A stretch of DNA of 64,000 bases, taken from positions 440,545 to 504,544 of the forward strand of contig NZ_JAKLLN010000001.1 of NCBI RefSeq assembly GCF_023150065.1, read 5' to 3'. A program made the position numbers and the translations under genes. Origin of the DNA: Zoogloea sp. GTDB taxonomy: Bacteria; Pseudomonadota; Gammaproteobacteria; Burkholderiales; Rhodocyclaceae. Under the pieces are notes generated by a model. That model searched no databases. It saw only the letters and a list, made by a program, of their open reading frames with translations, and was not told the origin of the DNA. Positions 55,449-63,849 of this stretch are shown piece by piece (positions within the stretch are counted from its first letter, which is position 1; the number at the start of each line of letters is the position of its first letter).

Positions 55449-56198
55449 TCAGCGTGGGCGCAAGTGCGCCGTGAGGGCGGCGTGGTCGGAGATCTGGCTC
55501 CATGGCGGACCGTAATGGACTTCGGCCTTGTCCACCTGGAAGCCCCGCACATAGATGCGGTCGAGGCGCAGCACCGGCACCGTGCTGGGAAAGCTGCGGG
55601 CCGGGCGGCCGCGGATGGACACGAAGGCCTCGGTCACGCCCAGCTGGCCGGTGAGGCAGTCGTCGGCGTGGTTGCGCCAGTCGTTGAAGTCACCGGCGAT
55701 GATCAGCGGTGCGCCATCGGGGGCGAGGGCGTCCAGGCGCCGGACCAGGGCGGCCATCTGGCGCCGCCGGCTGCCGGCGGTGAGGCCCAGGTGCACGCAC
55801 ACGCAATGCACCGGCCGGTTCACGTTGGCCACGTGGATCTCGCAGTGGAGCAGGCCACGGCTCTCGAAACGGTGGTCCGAGACGTCTTCGTTGGCCTGGG
55901 ACAGGATGGGGTGACGGCTGAGGATGGCGTTGCCGTGGTGGCCGTGGTCATAGACCGCGTTGCCGCCGTAGGCTGTCTGCTGCCACATGTCGCCGGCCAG
56001 GAATTCGTGCTGGGGCTGCTCGGGCCAGTCGGCGTGGCGCCGGGCGTGGCGCAGGTGCATGCCCTGCACCTCCTGCAGGAAGACCACGTCGGCACCCAGC
56101 AGGCGCAGGCGGTCACGCAGGTCGTGAATGGACAGGCGCCGGTTGAACTGGGAAAAGCCCTTGTGGATGTTGTAGGTGCAGATGCGCAGGGTGCTCAT
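55449..56198 (-). CDS. Endonuclease/exonuclease/phosphatase family protein (YbhP-like)
   Basis: 249 residues of the EEP fold: RICTYNIHKGFSQFNRR at the N-terminus, VVFLQEVQG with the metal-binding Glu, HVCVHLGLT-type HLGLTAGSRRRQM, IIAGDFNDW and the terminal SDHAALTAHL with the catalytic His. Substrates in this fold range from DNA to phosphoinositides and sphingomyelin. It lies just upstream of the clsB-type gene, as YbhP does in E. coli, which suggests a role in phospholipid metabolism. GGAGATC precedes the ATG. Confidence 0.87.
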   Translation of the reverse strand: MSTLRICTYNIHKGFSQFNRRLSIHDLRDRLRLLGADVVFLQEVQGMHLRHARRHADWPEQPQHEFLAGDMWQQTAYGGNAVYDHGHHGNAILSRHPILSQANEDVSDHRFESRGLLHCEIHVANVNRPVHCVCVHLGLTAGSRRRQMAALVRRLDALAPDGAPLIIAGDFNDWRNHADDCLTGQLGVTEAFVSIRGRPARSFPSTVPVLRLDRIYVRGFQVDKAEVHYGPPWSQISDHAALTAHLRPR

Positions 56199-56257
56199 CG
56201 GATCTCCTTCGTATCCATTCTGCCTTCAACGGCGGGGCACTGCATGCCGCATTCCAT

Positions 56258-56282
56258 GAAAAACGGCGCCCGTGGGCGCCGT
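56258..56282 (-). terminator. Rho-independent terminator after nadA
   Basis: On the minus strand ACGGCGCCC-AC-GGGCGCCGT forms a nine-base GC stem followed by TTTTT. It lies 27 bases past the nadA stop codon and ends the rhodanese-nadA transcript before the nuclease gene. Confidence 0.85.
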
Positions 56283-56308
56283 CTTGAGCCGGGCTTGAAG
56301 CGGCTGCC

Positions 56309-57409
56309 TCAAGAGACGGCCAGCATCCGCTCCAGGGCCAGCTTGGCCAGCCTGGCTTCATGCTCGGGCACGGTGATGTGATTGACCACCTTGCCGTCCG
56401 CCAGGTTCTCGAGGGTCCAGGCCAGGTGCTGGGGGTCGATGCGCTGCATGGTCGAGCACATGCATACGGTGGGGGCCATGAACTGGACGATCTTGCCCTC
56501 GGGCTTGACCTCTTCCGCCAGGCGATTGACCAGGTTCAGCTCGGTACCCACCAGCCAGCGGGTGCCGGGCGCGGAGCCCTTGATCACGTTGATGATGTAC
56601 TCGGTGGAGCCCACGTAGTCGGACTGGCGGCACACCTCGAGGGCGCTCTCCGGGTGGGAGATCACCTTGCCGTCCGGGTATTGATTGCGGAACTTGATGA
56701 TGTGCGCCGGCTGGAACATCTGGTGCACCGAGCAGTGCCCCTTCCACAGCAGGATCTTGGCGTTGCGGATCTGCTCGACGCTGAGGCCGCCGTATTCGAG
56801 GTCCGGGTCCCACACCACCATTTCATCCAGGGGGATGCCCTTCTTGAAGCCCGTCCAGCGGCCCAGGTGCTGGTCGGGGAAGAACAGCACCTTCTCGCGC
56901 TGGGCGAAGGCCCAGTCGAGGATGGTGGGGGCGTTGGTGGAGGTGCACACGATGCCACCGTGTTCGCCGCAGAAGGCCTTCAGGTCGGCGGCGGAGTTGA
57001 TGTAGGTGACGGGGGTGATCAGCGCATCCGGGGTCTCGAGGACCTCGGCCAGCTCGCGCCAGCAGCGCTCGACCTTGGCCAGGTTGGCCATGTCGGCCAT
57101 CGAACAGCCGGCGGCCAGATCGGGGAGGATGGCCTGCTGGTGGGGCTTGGACATGATGTCCGCCACTTCGGCCATGAAGTGCACCCCGCAGAACACGATG
57201 AACTCGGCGTCGGTCTCCGAGGCCAGGCGCGACAGCTTGAGGGAGTCGCCGGTCAGGTCGGCGTACTGATAGACGTCGGCGCGCTGGTAGTGGTGGCACA
57301 GCAGCACGGCCCGGTCGCCGAGGCGCTCACGGGCAGCGCGGATGCGCGCGTGGGCATCGACGTCGGAAAGGGTGTTGAAACGGTCGAAACTGATGGGAAC
57401 GGCTTGCAT
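56309..57409 (-). CDS. nadA: Quinolinate synthase
   Basis: 366 residues. The CHHYQRADVYQYADLTGDSLKLS N-terminal motif is present, and the [4Fe-4S] cysteines are in FCGVHFMAE-type surroundings (FCGV), KAFCGEHGG and the terminal VCMCSTMQRIDPQHL. The enzyme condenses iminoaspartate with dihydroxyacetone phosphate to quinolinate for NAD synthesis. It follows a rhodanese gene by 18 bases; a rhodanese sulfur supply to its cluster is possible but not shown. The nadB and nadC genes are not nearby. Confidence 0.94.
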   Translation of the reverse strand: MQAVPISFDRFNTLSDVDAHARIRAARERLGDRAVLLCHHYQRADVYQYADLTGDSLKLSRLASETDAEFIVFCGVHFMAEVADIMSKPHQQAILPDLAAGCSMADMANLAKVERCWRELAEVLETPDALITPVTYINSAADLKAFCGEHGGIVCTSTNAPTILDWAFAQREKVLFFPDQHLGRWTGFKKGIPLDEMVVWDPDLEYGGLSVEQIRNAKILLWKGHCSVHQMFQPAHIIKFRNQYPDGKVISHPESALEVCRQSDYVGSTEYIINVIKGSAPGTRWLVGTELNLVNRLAEEVKPEGKIVQFMAPTVCMCSTMQRIDPQHLAWTLENLADGKVVNHITVPEHEARLAKLALERMLAVS

Positions 57410-57427
57410 CTGCTTGTCCTGTGGTGT

Positions 57428-57880
57428 TCAGCCCTGGGTCCACGGCAGGCTGGCATGGCGCCAGCCTCCGACCTTGTTGCGGTGGCCGCTGGCGTCCTTG
57501 TCGCCCTCGAAGCCTTCCAGAATATTGTAGGCGTTGGTGTAGCCCGAGTTGGCCGCCAGCGTGGAGGCAGCGTTGGAGCGCGCGCCGCTGCGGCACAGGA
57601 ACATCACCAGCGCCTCCGGATCGACCTGGCGCTTGAACTGGGCCAGGAAGTGGGGGTTGGGCTCGTTGCCCGGGTAGAGCATCCATTCGATCTCGACGGC
57701 GTTCGGGACGCGGCCGACCCAGTCCCATTCGGCGCGGGTGCGCACGTCCACCAGCTTCGAGCCGGGGGCGAGCTGGAGCACCTCCCAGGCTTCCCGGGGG
57801 GTGAGGGCGCCTGCATAGGGAAGGCCCAGACTGCGGGCCCGCTCCTGGGCGAGGGCGAGGGTTTCACTGAGTTTTCCCAT
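57428..57880 (-). CDS. Rhodanese-like domain protein
   Basis: 150 residues. A single rhodanese domain: GSKLVDVRTRAEWDWVGRVPNAVEIEW, and the active-site loop MFLCRSGARSNAAS with the catalytic Cys. The C-terminal EGFEGDKDASGHRNKVGGWRHASLPW is shared by PspE-like betaproteobacterial homologues. It moves sulfane sulfur in the cytoplasm. Being 18 bases upstream of nadA suggests a link to Fe-S cluster assembly or upkeep. The ATG at 57880 is favoured over one three codons upstream. Confidence 0.87.
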   Translation of the reverse strand: MGKLSETLALAQERARSLGLPYAGALTPREAWEVLQLAPGSKLVDVRTRAEWDWVGRVPNAVEIEWMLYPGNEPNPHFLAQFKRQVDPEALVMFLCRSGARSNAASTLAANSGYTNAYNILEGFEGDKDASGHRNKVGGWRHASLPWTQG

Positions 57881-58026
57881 GGCACGCATCCGATGAGATG
57901 AGGGGTTTGCGAGTATACCGCCGCACCCCGGTGCCGCAAGGGATGTGTTCAGGGTGGGATGCGTGCAGGACGTGGGGCGGGTCGCGCCTTGTTGTGTGGC
58001 ATGGCAGCGGACCGCGATGCCACAAA

Positions 58027-58074
58027 TGCACCATTTCTGGGCGTTTTGTGAAAACAAGGCACCATATTGGTGCC
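58027..58074 (+). promoter_or_regulatory. Two NtrC-type enhancer sites upstream of glnA
   Basis: GGCACCATATTGGTGCC at 58058-58074 contains the perfect NtrC palindrome GCACC-N5-GGTGC. A weaker copy, TGCACCATTTCTGGGCG, is at 58027-58043, with centres 31 bases apart, about three helical turns. They lie about 97 and 128 bases upstream of the start point predicted from the -24/-12 element, close to the spacing at enteric glnA. NtrC is encoded 3.5 kb downstream. Confidence 0.8.
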
Positions 58075-58136
58075 TGTTTTTTGTGGGGCGCCCGGCAGGG
58101 GCCTTGTGGCACAATAGGGTGATTTAGTTTTCAGGG

Positions 58137-58152
58137 TGGCATGCTTTCTGCT
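58137..58152 (+). promoter_or_regulatory. Sigma-54 (-24/-12) promoter of glnA
   Basis: TGGCATGCTTTCTGCT has GG at 58138-58139 and GC at 58150-58151 with exactly ten bases between, the invariant spacing of RpoN promoters. It lies 82 bases before the glnA ATG and downstream of the two NtrC-type sites, as expected for an NtrC-activated glnA promoter. Confidence 0.78.
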
Positions 58153-58233
58153 TGCCTGGTTGCCTGACTTATTGTTGTAACCACTACATCTTTCCCACTG
58201 CGCAGCAGATTCAACCCGTTAGGAGTGAGTTAT

Positions 58234-59643
58234 ATGACCCCGCAAGACGTCATGAAGATCGTCCAGGAGAACGAAGTCAAGTTCGTCGACTTCCGCTTCA
58301 CCGACACCAAGGGTAAGGAACACCACGTCGGTGTGCCCGTCAGCGCCTTCGATGAAGACAAGTTCGAAAGCGGTCATGCCTTTGACGGTTCCTCCATCGC
58401 GGGCTGGAAGGGTATCCAGGCCTCCGACATGCTGCTGATGCCGGACCCCAACACCGCCTACATCGACCCGTTCTTCGACGAGACCACCCTGGTCCTGTCC
58501 TGTGACGTTATCGACCCGGCCGATGGCAAGGGCTACGATCGTGACCCGCGCTCCATCGCCAACCGTGCCGAGGCTTACCTGAAGTCCTCCGGTATCGGTG
58601 ACACCGCCTACTTTGGTCCGGAACCCGAATTCTTCATCTTCGACTCCGTCGAGTGGAAGGTGGACATGTCCGGCGCCTACCACAAGATCTTCTCCGAAGA
58701 AGGTGCCTGGTCGTCCGACATCAAGTACGAAGGTGGCAACACCGGCTATCGTCCCGCAGTGAAGGGCGGCTACTTCCCCGTTCCCCCGGTTGATTCCTTC
58801 AATGACATGCGTGCCGCCATGTGCCTGGCTCTCGAAGCCTGCGGCGTGCCGGTTGAAGTGCATCACCATGAAGTGGCGAACGCCGGCCAGAACGAAATCG
58901 GTACCAAGTTCGACACTCTGGTGCGTCGCGCTGACCAGACCCAGATCCTGAAGTACATCGTTCAGAACGTCGCCCACCAGTATGGCAAGACCGCCACCTT
59001 CATGCCCAAGCCCATCGTTGGTGACAACGGTTCCGGCATGCACGTGCACCAGTCCATCTGGAAGGACGGCAAGAACCTGTTCGCCGGCAACGGCTACGCT
59101 GGTCTGTCCGAGACCGCCCTGTTCTACATCGGCGGCATCATCAAGCACGCCAAGGCCCTGAACGCCATCACCAACCCGCTGACCAACTCCTACAAGCGTC
59201 TGGTTCCGCACTACGAAGCTCCGGTGAAGCTGGCTTACTCTGCCAAGAACCGTTCCGCTTCCATCCGGATCCCGTTCGTGAACAGCGAAAAGGCCCGCCG
59301 CATCGAGACCCGTTTCCCGGATCCGGGCGCGAACCCCTACCTGTGCTTCGCCGCGCTGATGATGGCCGGCCTCGACGGCATCCAGAACAAGATCCACCCG
59401 GGCGACCCCGCCGACAAGAACCTCTACGACCTGCCGCCGGAAGAAGACGCGCTCATCCCGACCGTCTGCTCCAGCCTCGAACAGGCCCTGGAAGCTCTGG
59501 ACAAGGACCGCGAGTTCCTGACCCGTGGCGGTGTGTTCAGCAATGACTTCATCGACTCCTTCATTGCCCTCAAGCAGGAAGAAGTGAACCGTCTGCGCGT
59601 CGAAGTGCACCCGGTCGAGTTCGAGATGTACTACGCCATCTGA
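58234..59643 (+). CDS. glnA: Glutamine synthetase type I
   Basis: 469 residues, the standard GSI length. Seen: [16 protein letters not shown], the [11 protein letters not shown] loop, [30 protein letters not shown] with metal and substrate residues, and NLYDLPPEE with the adenylylation tyrosine near residue 397. The enzyme makes glutamine from glutamate and ammonia and is controlled by GlnE. The ATG at 58234 has GGAG eight bases upstream. It lies behind NtrC sites and a sigma-54 promoter, and is followed by a strong terminator, so it is its own unit. Confidence 0.96.
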   Translation: MTPQDVMKIVQENEVKFVDFRFTDTKGKEHHVGVPVSAFDEDKFESGHAFDGSSIAGWKGIQASDMLLMPDPNTAYIDPFFDETTLVLSCDVIDPADGKGYDRDPRSIANRAEAYLKSSGIGDTAYFGPEPEFFIFDSVEWKVDMSGAYHKIFSEEGAWSSDIKYEGGNTGYRPAVKGGYFPVPPVDSFNDMRAAMCLALEACGVPVEVHHHEVANAGQNEIGTKFDTLVRRADQTQILKYIVQNVAHQYGKTATFMPKPIVGDNGSGMHVHQSIWKDGKNLFAGNGYAGLSETALFYIGGIIKHAKALNAITNPLTNSYKRLVPHYEAPVKLAYSAKNRSASIRIPFVNSEKARRIETRFPDPGANPYLCFAALMMAGLDGIQNKIHPGDPADKNLYDLPPEEDALIPTVCSSLEQALEALDKDREFLTRGGVFSNDFIDSFIALKQEEVNRLRVEVHPVEFEMYYAI

Positions 59644-59690
59644 TCTCCGGATCGGGCCGGTCAGCGTGCTGGCCGGTTGCTGCGTTACTC

Positions 59691-59720
59691 AAGGACGGGC
59701 TCAGGCCCGTCCTTTTGTTT
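59691..59720 (+). terminator. Rho-independent terminator after glnA
   Basis: AAGGACGGGC-TCAG-GCCCGTCCTT is a perfect stem and is followed by TTTGTTT. It lies 48 bases after the glnA stop codon and separates glnA from ntrB-ntrC. Confidence 0.9.
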
Positions 59721-59782
59721 CCGGCCGGCGTTTGTGTTTGGCCGGACCGGCCCCTACACTAGCTCCGCTTCCGGAATAACCT

Positions 59783-60277
59783 GTGCTGATGATGATCCCG
59801 AAAATCTCCCTTTCGCTGGCTGCCCTGCTGTGCTTTTCGCCGGCCTGGGCGGACATCTACAAGTGTGTCGATGAGGCCGGCCACATCACCTATACCAACA
59901 CCAAGGCGTCCGGGCGGGGGTGCAGCCTGCTGGCGCGTGATCAGGCGGTTTCGTCGGTTCCCGGGCCAGGGCCTTCACGTCCTGCCGCTGTGCCCCAAAG
60001 TAGTGCATCATCTGCGGGGGCGGGCTTTCCCAAGGTTGATACCGGCACCCAAAAGGCGCGCGACAGTGATCGGCGCCGCATCCTCGACGAAGAACTGGCC
60101 AGCGAACAACGGGCGCTGGATGCGGCCCGGAAGGAGCTGGCAAGCCAGGAGAGTGTCCGTTCCGACGAGCGCAACTACCAGAAGGCCCTTGAGCGCTTGC
60201 AGCCTTACAAGGACAAGCTGCAGATCCACGAGCGCAACATCGAAGCCCTGCGCAAGGAGATCGCGAATCTCCGCTGA
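59783..60277 (+). CDS. DUF4124-domain periplasmic protein
   Basis: About 162-164 residues depending on start (GTG at 59783 or ATG at 59789/59792). A signal peptide (ISLSLAALLCFSPAWA) precedes DIYKCVDEAGHITYTNTKASGRGC, the DUF4124 hallmark of small envelope proteins in proteobacteria. The C-terminal half is a charged coiled coil (RRRILDEELASEQRALDAARKELASQ and later helices). It sits between glnA and ntrB, as in related betaproteobacteria; its role is unknown. Confidence 0.83.
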   Translation: MLMMIPKISLSLAALLCFSPAWADIYKCVDEAGHITYTNTKASGRGCSLLARDQAVSSVPGPGPSRPAAVPQSSASSAGAGFPKVDTGTQKARDSDRRRILDEELASEQRALDAARKELASQESVRSDERNYQKALERLQPYKDKLQIHERNIEALRKEIANLR

Positions 60278-60356
60278 TGGCCGGCATCGCCGCGCCGGGT
60301 GGGCATGTCGATGATTGCCTGGGCAAGTGGTCTGCTTCTTGCATTGATCTGCCCAT

Positions 60357-61430
60357 ATGCAAAACGACCAGCCCCCCAGCCCCGTCTCTCCTTTCGCCGG
60401 CCTTGAGCTGCTGTCCTCTGCCGTGGTGCTGGTGGACGACGAGTTCATCGTTCGCTACCTGAACCCCGGGGCGGAGAACCTGTTTGCGGCAAGCAGCCGC
60501 AAGATCGTCGGCTATTCCCTGCGCCGCCTGCTTGGTGAGCCGGTTGGGCTGGCCAATGCACTGAATAATGTCCTGCGGGACAACTGGAGCTACACCGGAC
60601 ACAATCTGACCGTGGCACGCCCCGGAATGGAGACCTTGCAGCTCGACTGCACCGTCACACCGGTCGATTCGGTCAATGCGCGCCTGCTTCTGGAGTTTCG
60701 TCCGATGGACGCGCACCTTAAAGTGGCGCGCGAGGAGCAGCTGGCGCACCAACAACAGGCGAGCCGCGAGCTGATCCGCAATCTGGCCCACGAGATCAAG
60801 AATCCCCTCGGCGGCATTCGCGGCTCCGCCCAGCTGCTGGAGCGCGAGCTGGACGACCCGCAGCTCCGTGAATACACCCAGGTGATCATCGCCGAGGTGG
60901 ACCGCCTGCAAGACCTCATGAACCGGCTGCTCACCTCCCACCGGATGATGCAACCGTCCCAGCTCAATCCCCATGACGTGCTGGAGCGGGTCCGGCGCCT
61001 GATCCTGGCCGAGTTTCCGTCCGTGGGTGTGCGGCGGGATTACGACACCAGCCTGCCCTACATCACCGGTGACCGGGAGCAGCTGATCCAGGCGATCCTC
61101 AACATCGCCCGTAACGCGGCCCAGGCCCTGCACGGTGATGGCGAGATCGTGCTGCGCACCCGGGCGGCCCGTCAGGTCACCCTGGCCAAGCGCCGCTTCA
61201 AGCTGGCTTTGCAGCTGCAGGTGATCGACAACGGTCCGGGCATCCCGGACAGCATTCGCGACAAGATTTTCTATCCCCTGGTGTCCGGTCGGGAGAACGG
61301 TAGTGGCCTGGGTTTGTCCCTGGCCCAGAGTTTCATCGAGCAGCATCAGGGCGCGATCGAGGTGGAGTCCCGCCCGGGGCGCACCTGTTTCACGATCTTC
61401 CTGCCGATCGCCAGGGACCTGGAATCATGA
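60357..61430 (+). CDS. ntrB: Nitrogen regulation sensor kinase NtrB
   Basis: 357 residues. A PAS domain (about 15-110) is followed by the HisKA motif RNLAHEIKNPLGG with His145 and an ATPase domain (N-box ILNIARNAAQAL, G1 VIDNGPGIP, G2 NGSGLGLSLAQS). NtrB phosphorylates NtrC when nitrogen is short and is switched by PII. It lacks membrane segments. It starts 79 bases after the DUF4124 gene and reads into ntrC across an NtrC-type site. Confidence 0.94.
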   Translation: MQNDQPPSPVSPFAGLELLSSAVVLVDDEFIVRYLNPGAENLFAASSRKIVGYSLRRLLGEPVGLANALNNVLRDNWSYTGHNLTVARPGMETLQLDCTVTPVDSVNARLLLEFRPMDAHLKVAREEQLAHQQQASRELIRNLAHEIKNPLGGIRGSAQLLERELDDPQLREYTQVIIAEVDRLQDLMNRLLTSHRMMQPSQLNPHDVLERVRRLILAEFPSVGVRRDYDTSLPYITGDREQLIQAILNIARNAAQALHGDGEIVLRTRAARQVTLAKRRFKLALQLQVIDNGPGIPDSIRDKIFYPLVSGRENGSGLGLSLAQSFIEQHQGAIEVESRPGRTCFTIFLPIARDLES

Positions 61431-61441
61431 GTGAACGATGA

Positions 61442-61458
61442 TGCACCACAATGGTGCC
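61442..61458 (+). promoter_or_regulatory. NtrC-type palindrome between ntrB and ntrC
   Basis: TGCACCACAATGGTGCC contains the perfect core GCACC-N5-GGTGC and lies 11 bases after the ntrB stop and about 53 bases before the ntrC start. No -24/-12 element is seen downstream of it, so binding would more likely repress or modulate read-through than activate a sigma-54 promoter. Confidence 0.7.
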
Positions 61459-61510
61459 CGTTCTTTGAACCCCTTTGTTTGCCTGTATCAGACTTGTGCG
61501 CGTGAATGAC

Positions 61511-62914
61511 ATGAATGCAGTATGGATAGTTGATGATGACCGCTCGATCCGGTGGGTGCTGGAGAAGGCCCTGGCCCGGGAAGAGATCCCGTACAAGAGC
61601 TTCGGGTCTGCCGGCGAGGTGCTGGCGGCGCTGGAGAGCTCCTCCCAGGCGCCACGGGTGCTGCTCTCGGACATCCGCATGCCCGGCGAGTCGGGTCTGA
61701 CCTTGCTGTCCAAGGTCAAGGCGCGCTTTCCGCACATGCCGGTGATCATCATGACGGCCTACTCCGATCTGGACAGTGCGGTTGCCGCCTTCCAGGGAGG
61801 GGCTTTCGAGTACCTTCCCAAGCCCTTCGACGTGGATCAGGCGGTCGAGCTGGTGCGCCGCGCCATCGACGAAAGCGCCCATCAGGCGGGTTCGGAAGAA
61901 GTGCTCAGCGCCGTGCCCGAGATCCTCGGCCAGGCCCCGGCCATGCAGGAGGTCTTCCGGGCCATCGGCCGCCTGTCCCAGTCCCACGCCACGGTGCTGA
62001 TCAACGGCGAGTCAGGCTCGGGCAAGGAACTCGTCGCCCGCGCCCTGCATCGCCACAGCCCGCGCAAGGACGCCCCCTTCATTGCCATCAATACCGCTGC
62101 CATTCCCCGCGACCTGCTGGAGTCCGAGCTCTTCGGCCACGAGCGTGGCGCCTTCACCGGCGCCCAGACCATGCGCCGGGGGCGTTTCGAGCAGGCCGAA
62201 GGCGGCACCCTGTTTCTCGATGAGATTGGCGACATGCCTGCCGAGCTCCAGACCCGTCTGCTGCGGGTGCTGTCGGACAACAACTTCTACCGGGTCGGCG
62301 GGCATCAGCCCATCAAGGCCAATGTGCGGGTCATCGCCGCCACCCACCAGAACATGGAAGAGCGCGTCCGTCAGGGCCTGTTCCGGGAGGATCTGTTCCA
62401 CCGCCTCAACGTGATCCGCCTGCGTCTGCCGCCCCTGCGCGAGCGTCGCGAAGACATTCCGCCCCTGGCCAAGCACTTCATCGCCCTGTCGGCCCAGGAG
62501 CTGGGCGTCGAGGCCAAGCGCCTGTCGGAAAGCACCCTCAAATATCTCCAGAGCCTGGATTTTCCCGGCAACGTGCGCCAGCTCGAGAACCTCTGTCACT
62601 GGCTCACCGTGATGGCCCCCGGCCAGACGGTGGAGGTGGCCGATCTGCCTCCCGAGCTGAAGGATCAGCCTACCCGGGAGCAGCCCGCCAACTGGGGCGA
62701 CGCCCTGATGGCCGAAGCTGACCGGTCCCTGGCCCAGAATCCGGGCGAGGTCTTCGACCGCCTGAGCAAGGATTTCGAGCGCATCCTCATCCGGCGCGCC
62801 CTGGCGGCCACCGGCGGACGCCGCATCGAGGCAGCCCAGCTGCTCGGGATCGGCCGCAACACCATCACCCGCAAGATCCAGGAGCTGGGCCTTGAGGATC
62901 CGGACCCGGTCTGA
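61511..62914 (+). CDS. ntrC: Nitrogen regulation response regulator NtrC
   Basis: 467 residues. The receiver begins VWIVDDDRSIRW with Asp54 in RVLLSDIRMPG; the AAA+ domain carries Walker A GESGSGKE (166-173), the sigma-54-contacting GAFTGA loop (213-218) and Walker B LFLDEIGD; a C-terminal Fis-type helix-turn-helix ends GRRIEAAQLLGIGRNTITRKI. It activates RpoN promoters such as that of glnA. The ATG at 61511 gives the family N-terminus; GTG at 61502 is an alternative. Confidence 0.95.
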   Translation: MNAVWIVDDDRSIRWVLEKALAREEIPYKSFGSAGEVLAALESSSQAPRVLLSDIRMPGESGLTLLSKVKARFPHMPVIIMTAYSDLDSAVAAFQGGAFEYLPKPFDVDQAVELVRRAIDESAHQAGSEEVLSAVPEILGQAPAMQEVFRAIGRLSQSHATVLINGESGSGKELVARALHRHSPRKDAPFIAINTAAIPRDLLESELFGHERGAFTGAQTMRRGRFEQAEGGTLFLDEIGDMPAELQTRLLRVLSDNNFYRVGGHQPIKANVRVIAATHQNMEERVRQGLFREDLFHRLNVIRLRLPPLRERREDIPPLAKHFIALSAQELGVEAKRLSESTLKYLQSLDFPGNVRQLENLCHWLTVMAPGQTVEVADLPPELKDQPTREQPANWGDALMAEADRSLAQNPGEVFDRLSKDFERILIRRALAATGGRRIEAAQLLGIGRNTITRKIQELGLEDPDPV

Positions 62915-62930
62915 AACGGCCTTCCTGAGT

Positions 62931-62961
62931 CGCGGAGCCGGTGTCTTGCACGTGCTCCGCG
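62931..62961 (+). terminator. Inverted repeat after ntrC
   Basis: CGCGGAGC at 62931-62938 pairs perfectly with GCTCCGCG at 62954-62961 across a 15-base loop. There is no U-run. It may mark the end of the ntrB-ntrC transcript before birA. Confidence 0.4.
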
Positions 62962-63009
62962 CCATCAACACGCCGCGCCCACTGCGCAGGGCGCCCGCCA
63001 TACTCCATA

Positions 63010-63849
63010 ATGACCGGCTTGTTTCCATTAGCCGGGAATCGATTCTTGGACCGTTCCGATTACGAAGCCCTCGATGCGGGGGCGGTGGCGGCTGCGCTGG
63101 GTGACCTGGCCGGCGCCTTTTCAGTGGTGCTCCTGGCGGAGTGCGATTCCACCAATACCCGTCTGCTGGCCGATTTGCCGCCCGATGATGGTCGCGTGCA
63201 TGTGCTCGCTGCCGACGTGCAGACCTCGGGGCGCGGGCGGCGCGGACGGGTGTGGCAGTCGTGGCCCGGGGCCAGTCTGACCTTCTCGGCCCTGTGGCGT
63301 TTTGCCCCGGGCTCGCCGGTGCCCGCCGGCCTGTCCCTGGTGGCCGGGCTGGCGGTGGCGCGGGCGCTGGAGGATCTCGGCGTCGAGGGGGTGCAGCTCA
63401 AGTGGCCCAACGATGTGCTGGTGCATGGGCGCAAGCTGGCGGGCATCCTCGTCGAGCTCACTCCCGGTCGAGGGCGGACTCCGGCGGCGGTGGTCGGCAT
63501 CGGCATCAATCTGCATCTGCCTCCCGATGCGGAGGTGGAATACGCCACCGGCGTGACCGATCTGGCCGACAGCCTGGGGTGCGCTCCCGGCCCGAGCGAG
63601 CTGCTGGGGCGGGTGCTGGTACAGCTCCATCGCCTCTTCGAGGTGTATGCCGCGGCGGGCTTTTCCGCCCTGCGTGGGGCGTGGCAGCAACGCAATGCCT
63701 TTGCCGATCTGCCGGTGAGCATCTCCGGCGAGGCCGAAGCCTTGAGCGGCATCTGTGCCGGCGTGGATGAGGACGGCGCGCTGCTGCTGAACACCGCAGA
63801 CGGGTTGCGCCGGGTGCTGTCGGGTGAAGTGTCCCTGAGGCTTGCCTGA
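63010..63849 (+). CDS. birA: Biotin--[acetyl-CoA-carboxylase] ligase
   Basis: 279 residues. The biotin/ATP loop is GRGRRGRVWQSWPG, followed by LKWPNDVLVHGRKLAGILVE with the substrate-binding Lys, and a C-terminal SH3-like domain. It attaches biotin to the acetyl-CoA carboxylase carrier protein. The N-terminal DNA-binding domain of E. coli BirA is absent, so this is a monofunctional class I ligase that probably does not repress biotin genes. It is followed by coaX with a one-base overlap (TGATG). Confidence 0.9.
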   Translation: MTGLFPLAGNRFLDRSDYEALDAGAVAAALGDLAGAFSVVLLAECDSTNTRLLADLPPDDGRVHVLAADVQTSGRGRRGRVWQSWPGASLTFSALWRFAPGSPVPAGLSLVAGLAVARALEDLGVEGVQLKWPNDVLVHGRKLAGILVELTPGRGRTPAAVVGIGINLHLPPDAEVEYATGVTDLADSLGCAPGPSELLGRVLVQLHRLFEVYAAAGFSALRGAWQQRNAFADLPVSISGEAEALSGICAGVDEDGALLLNTADGLRRVLSGEVSLRLA

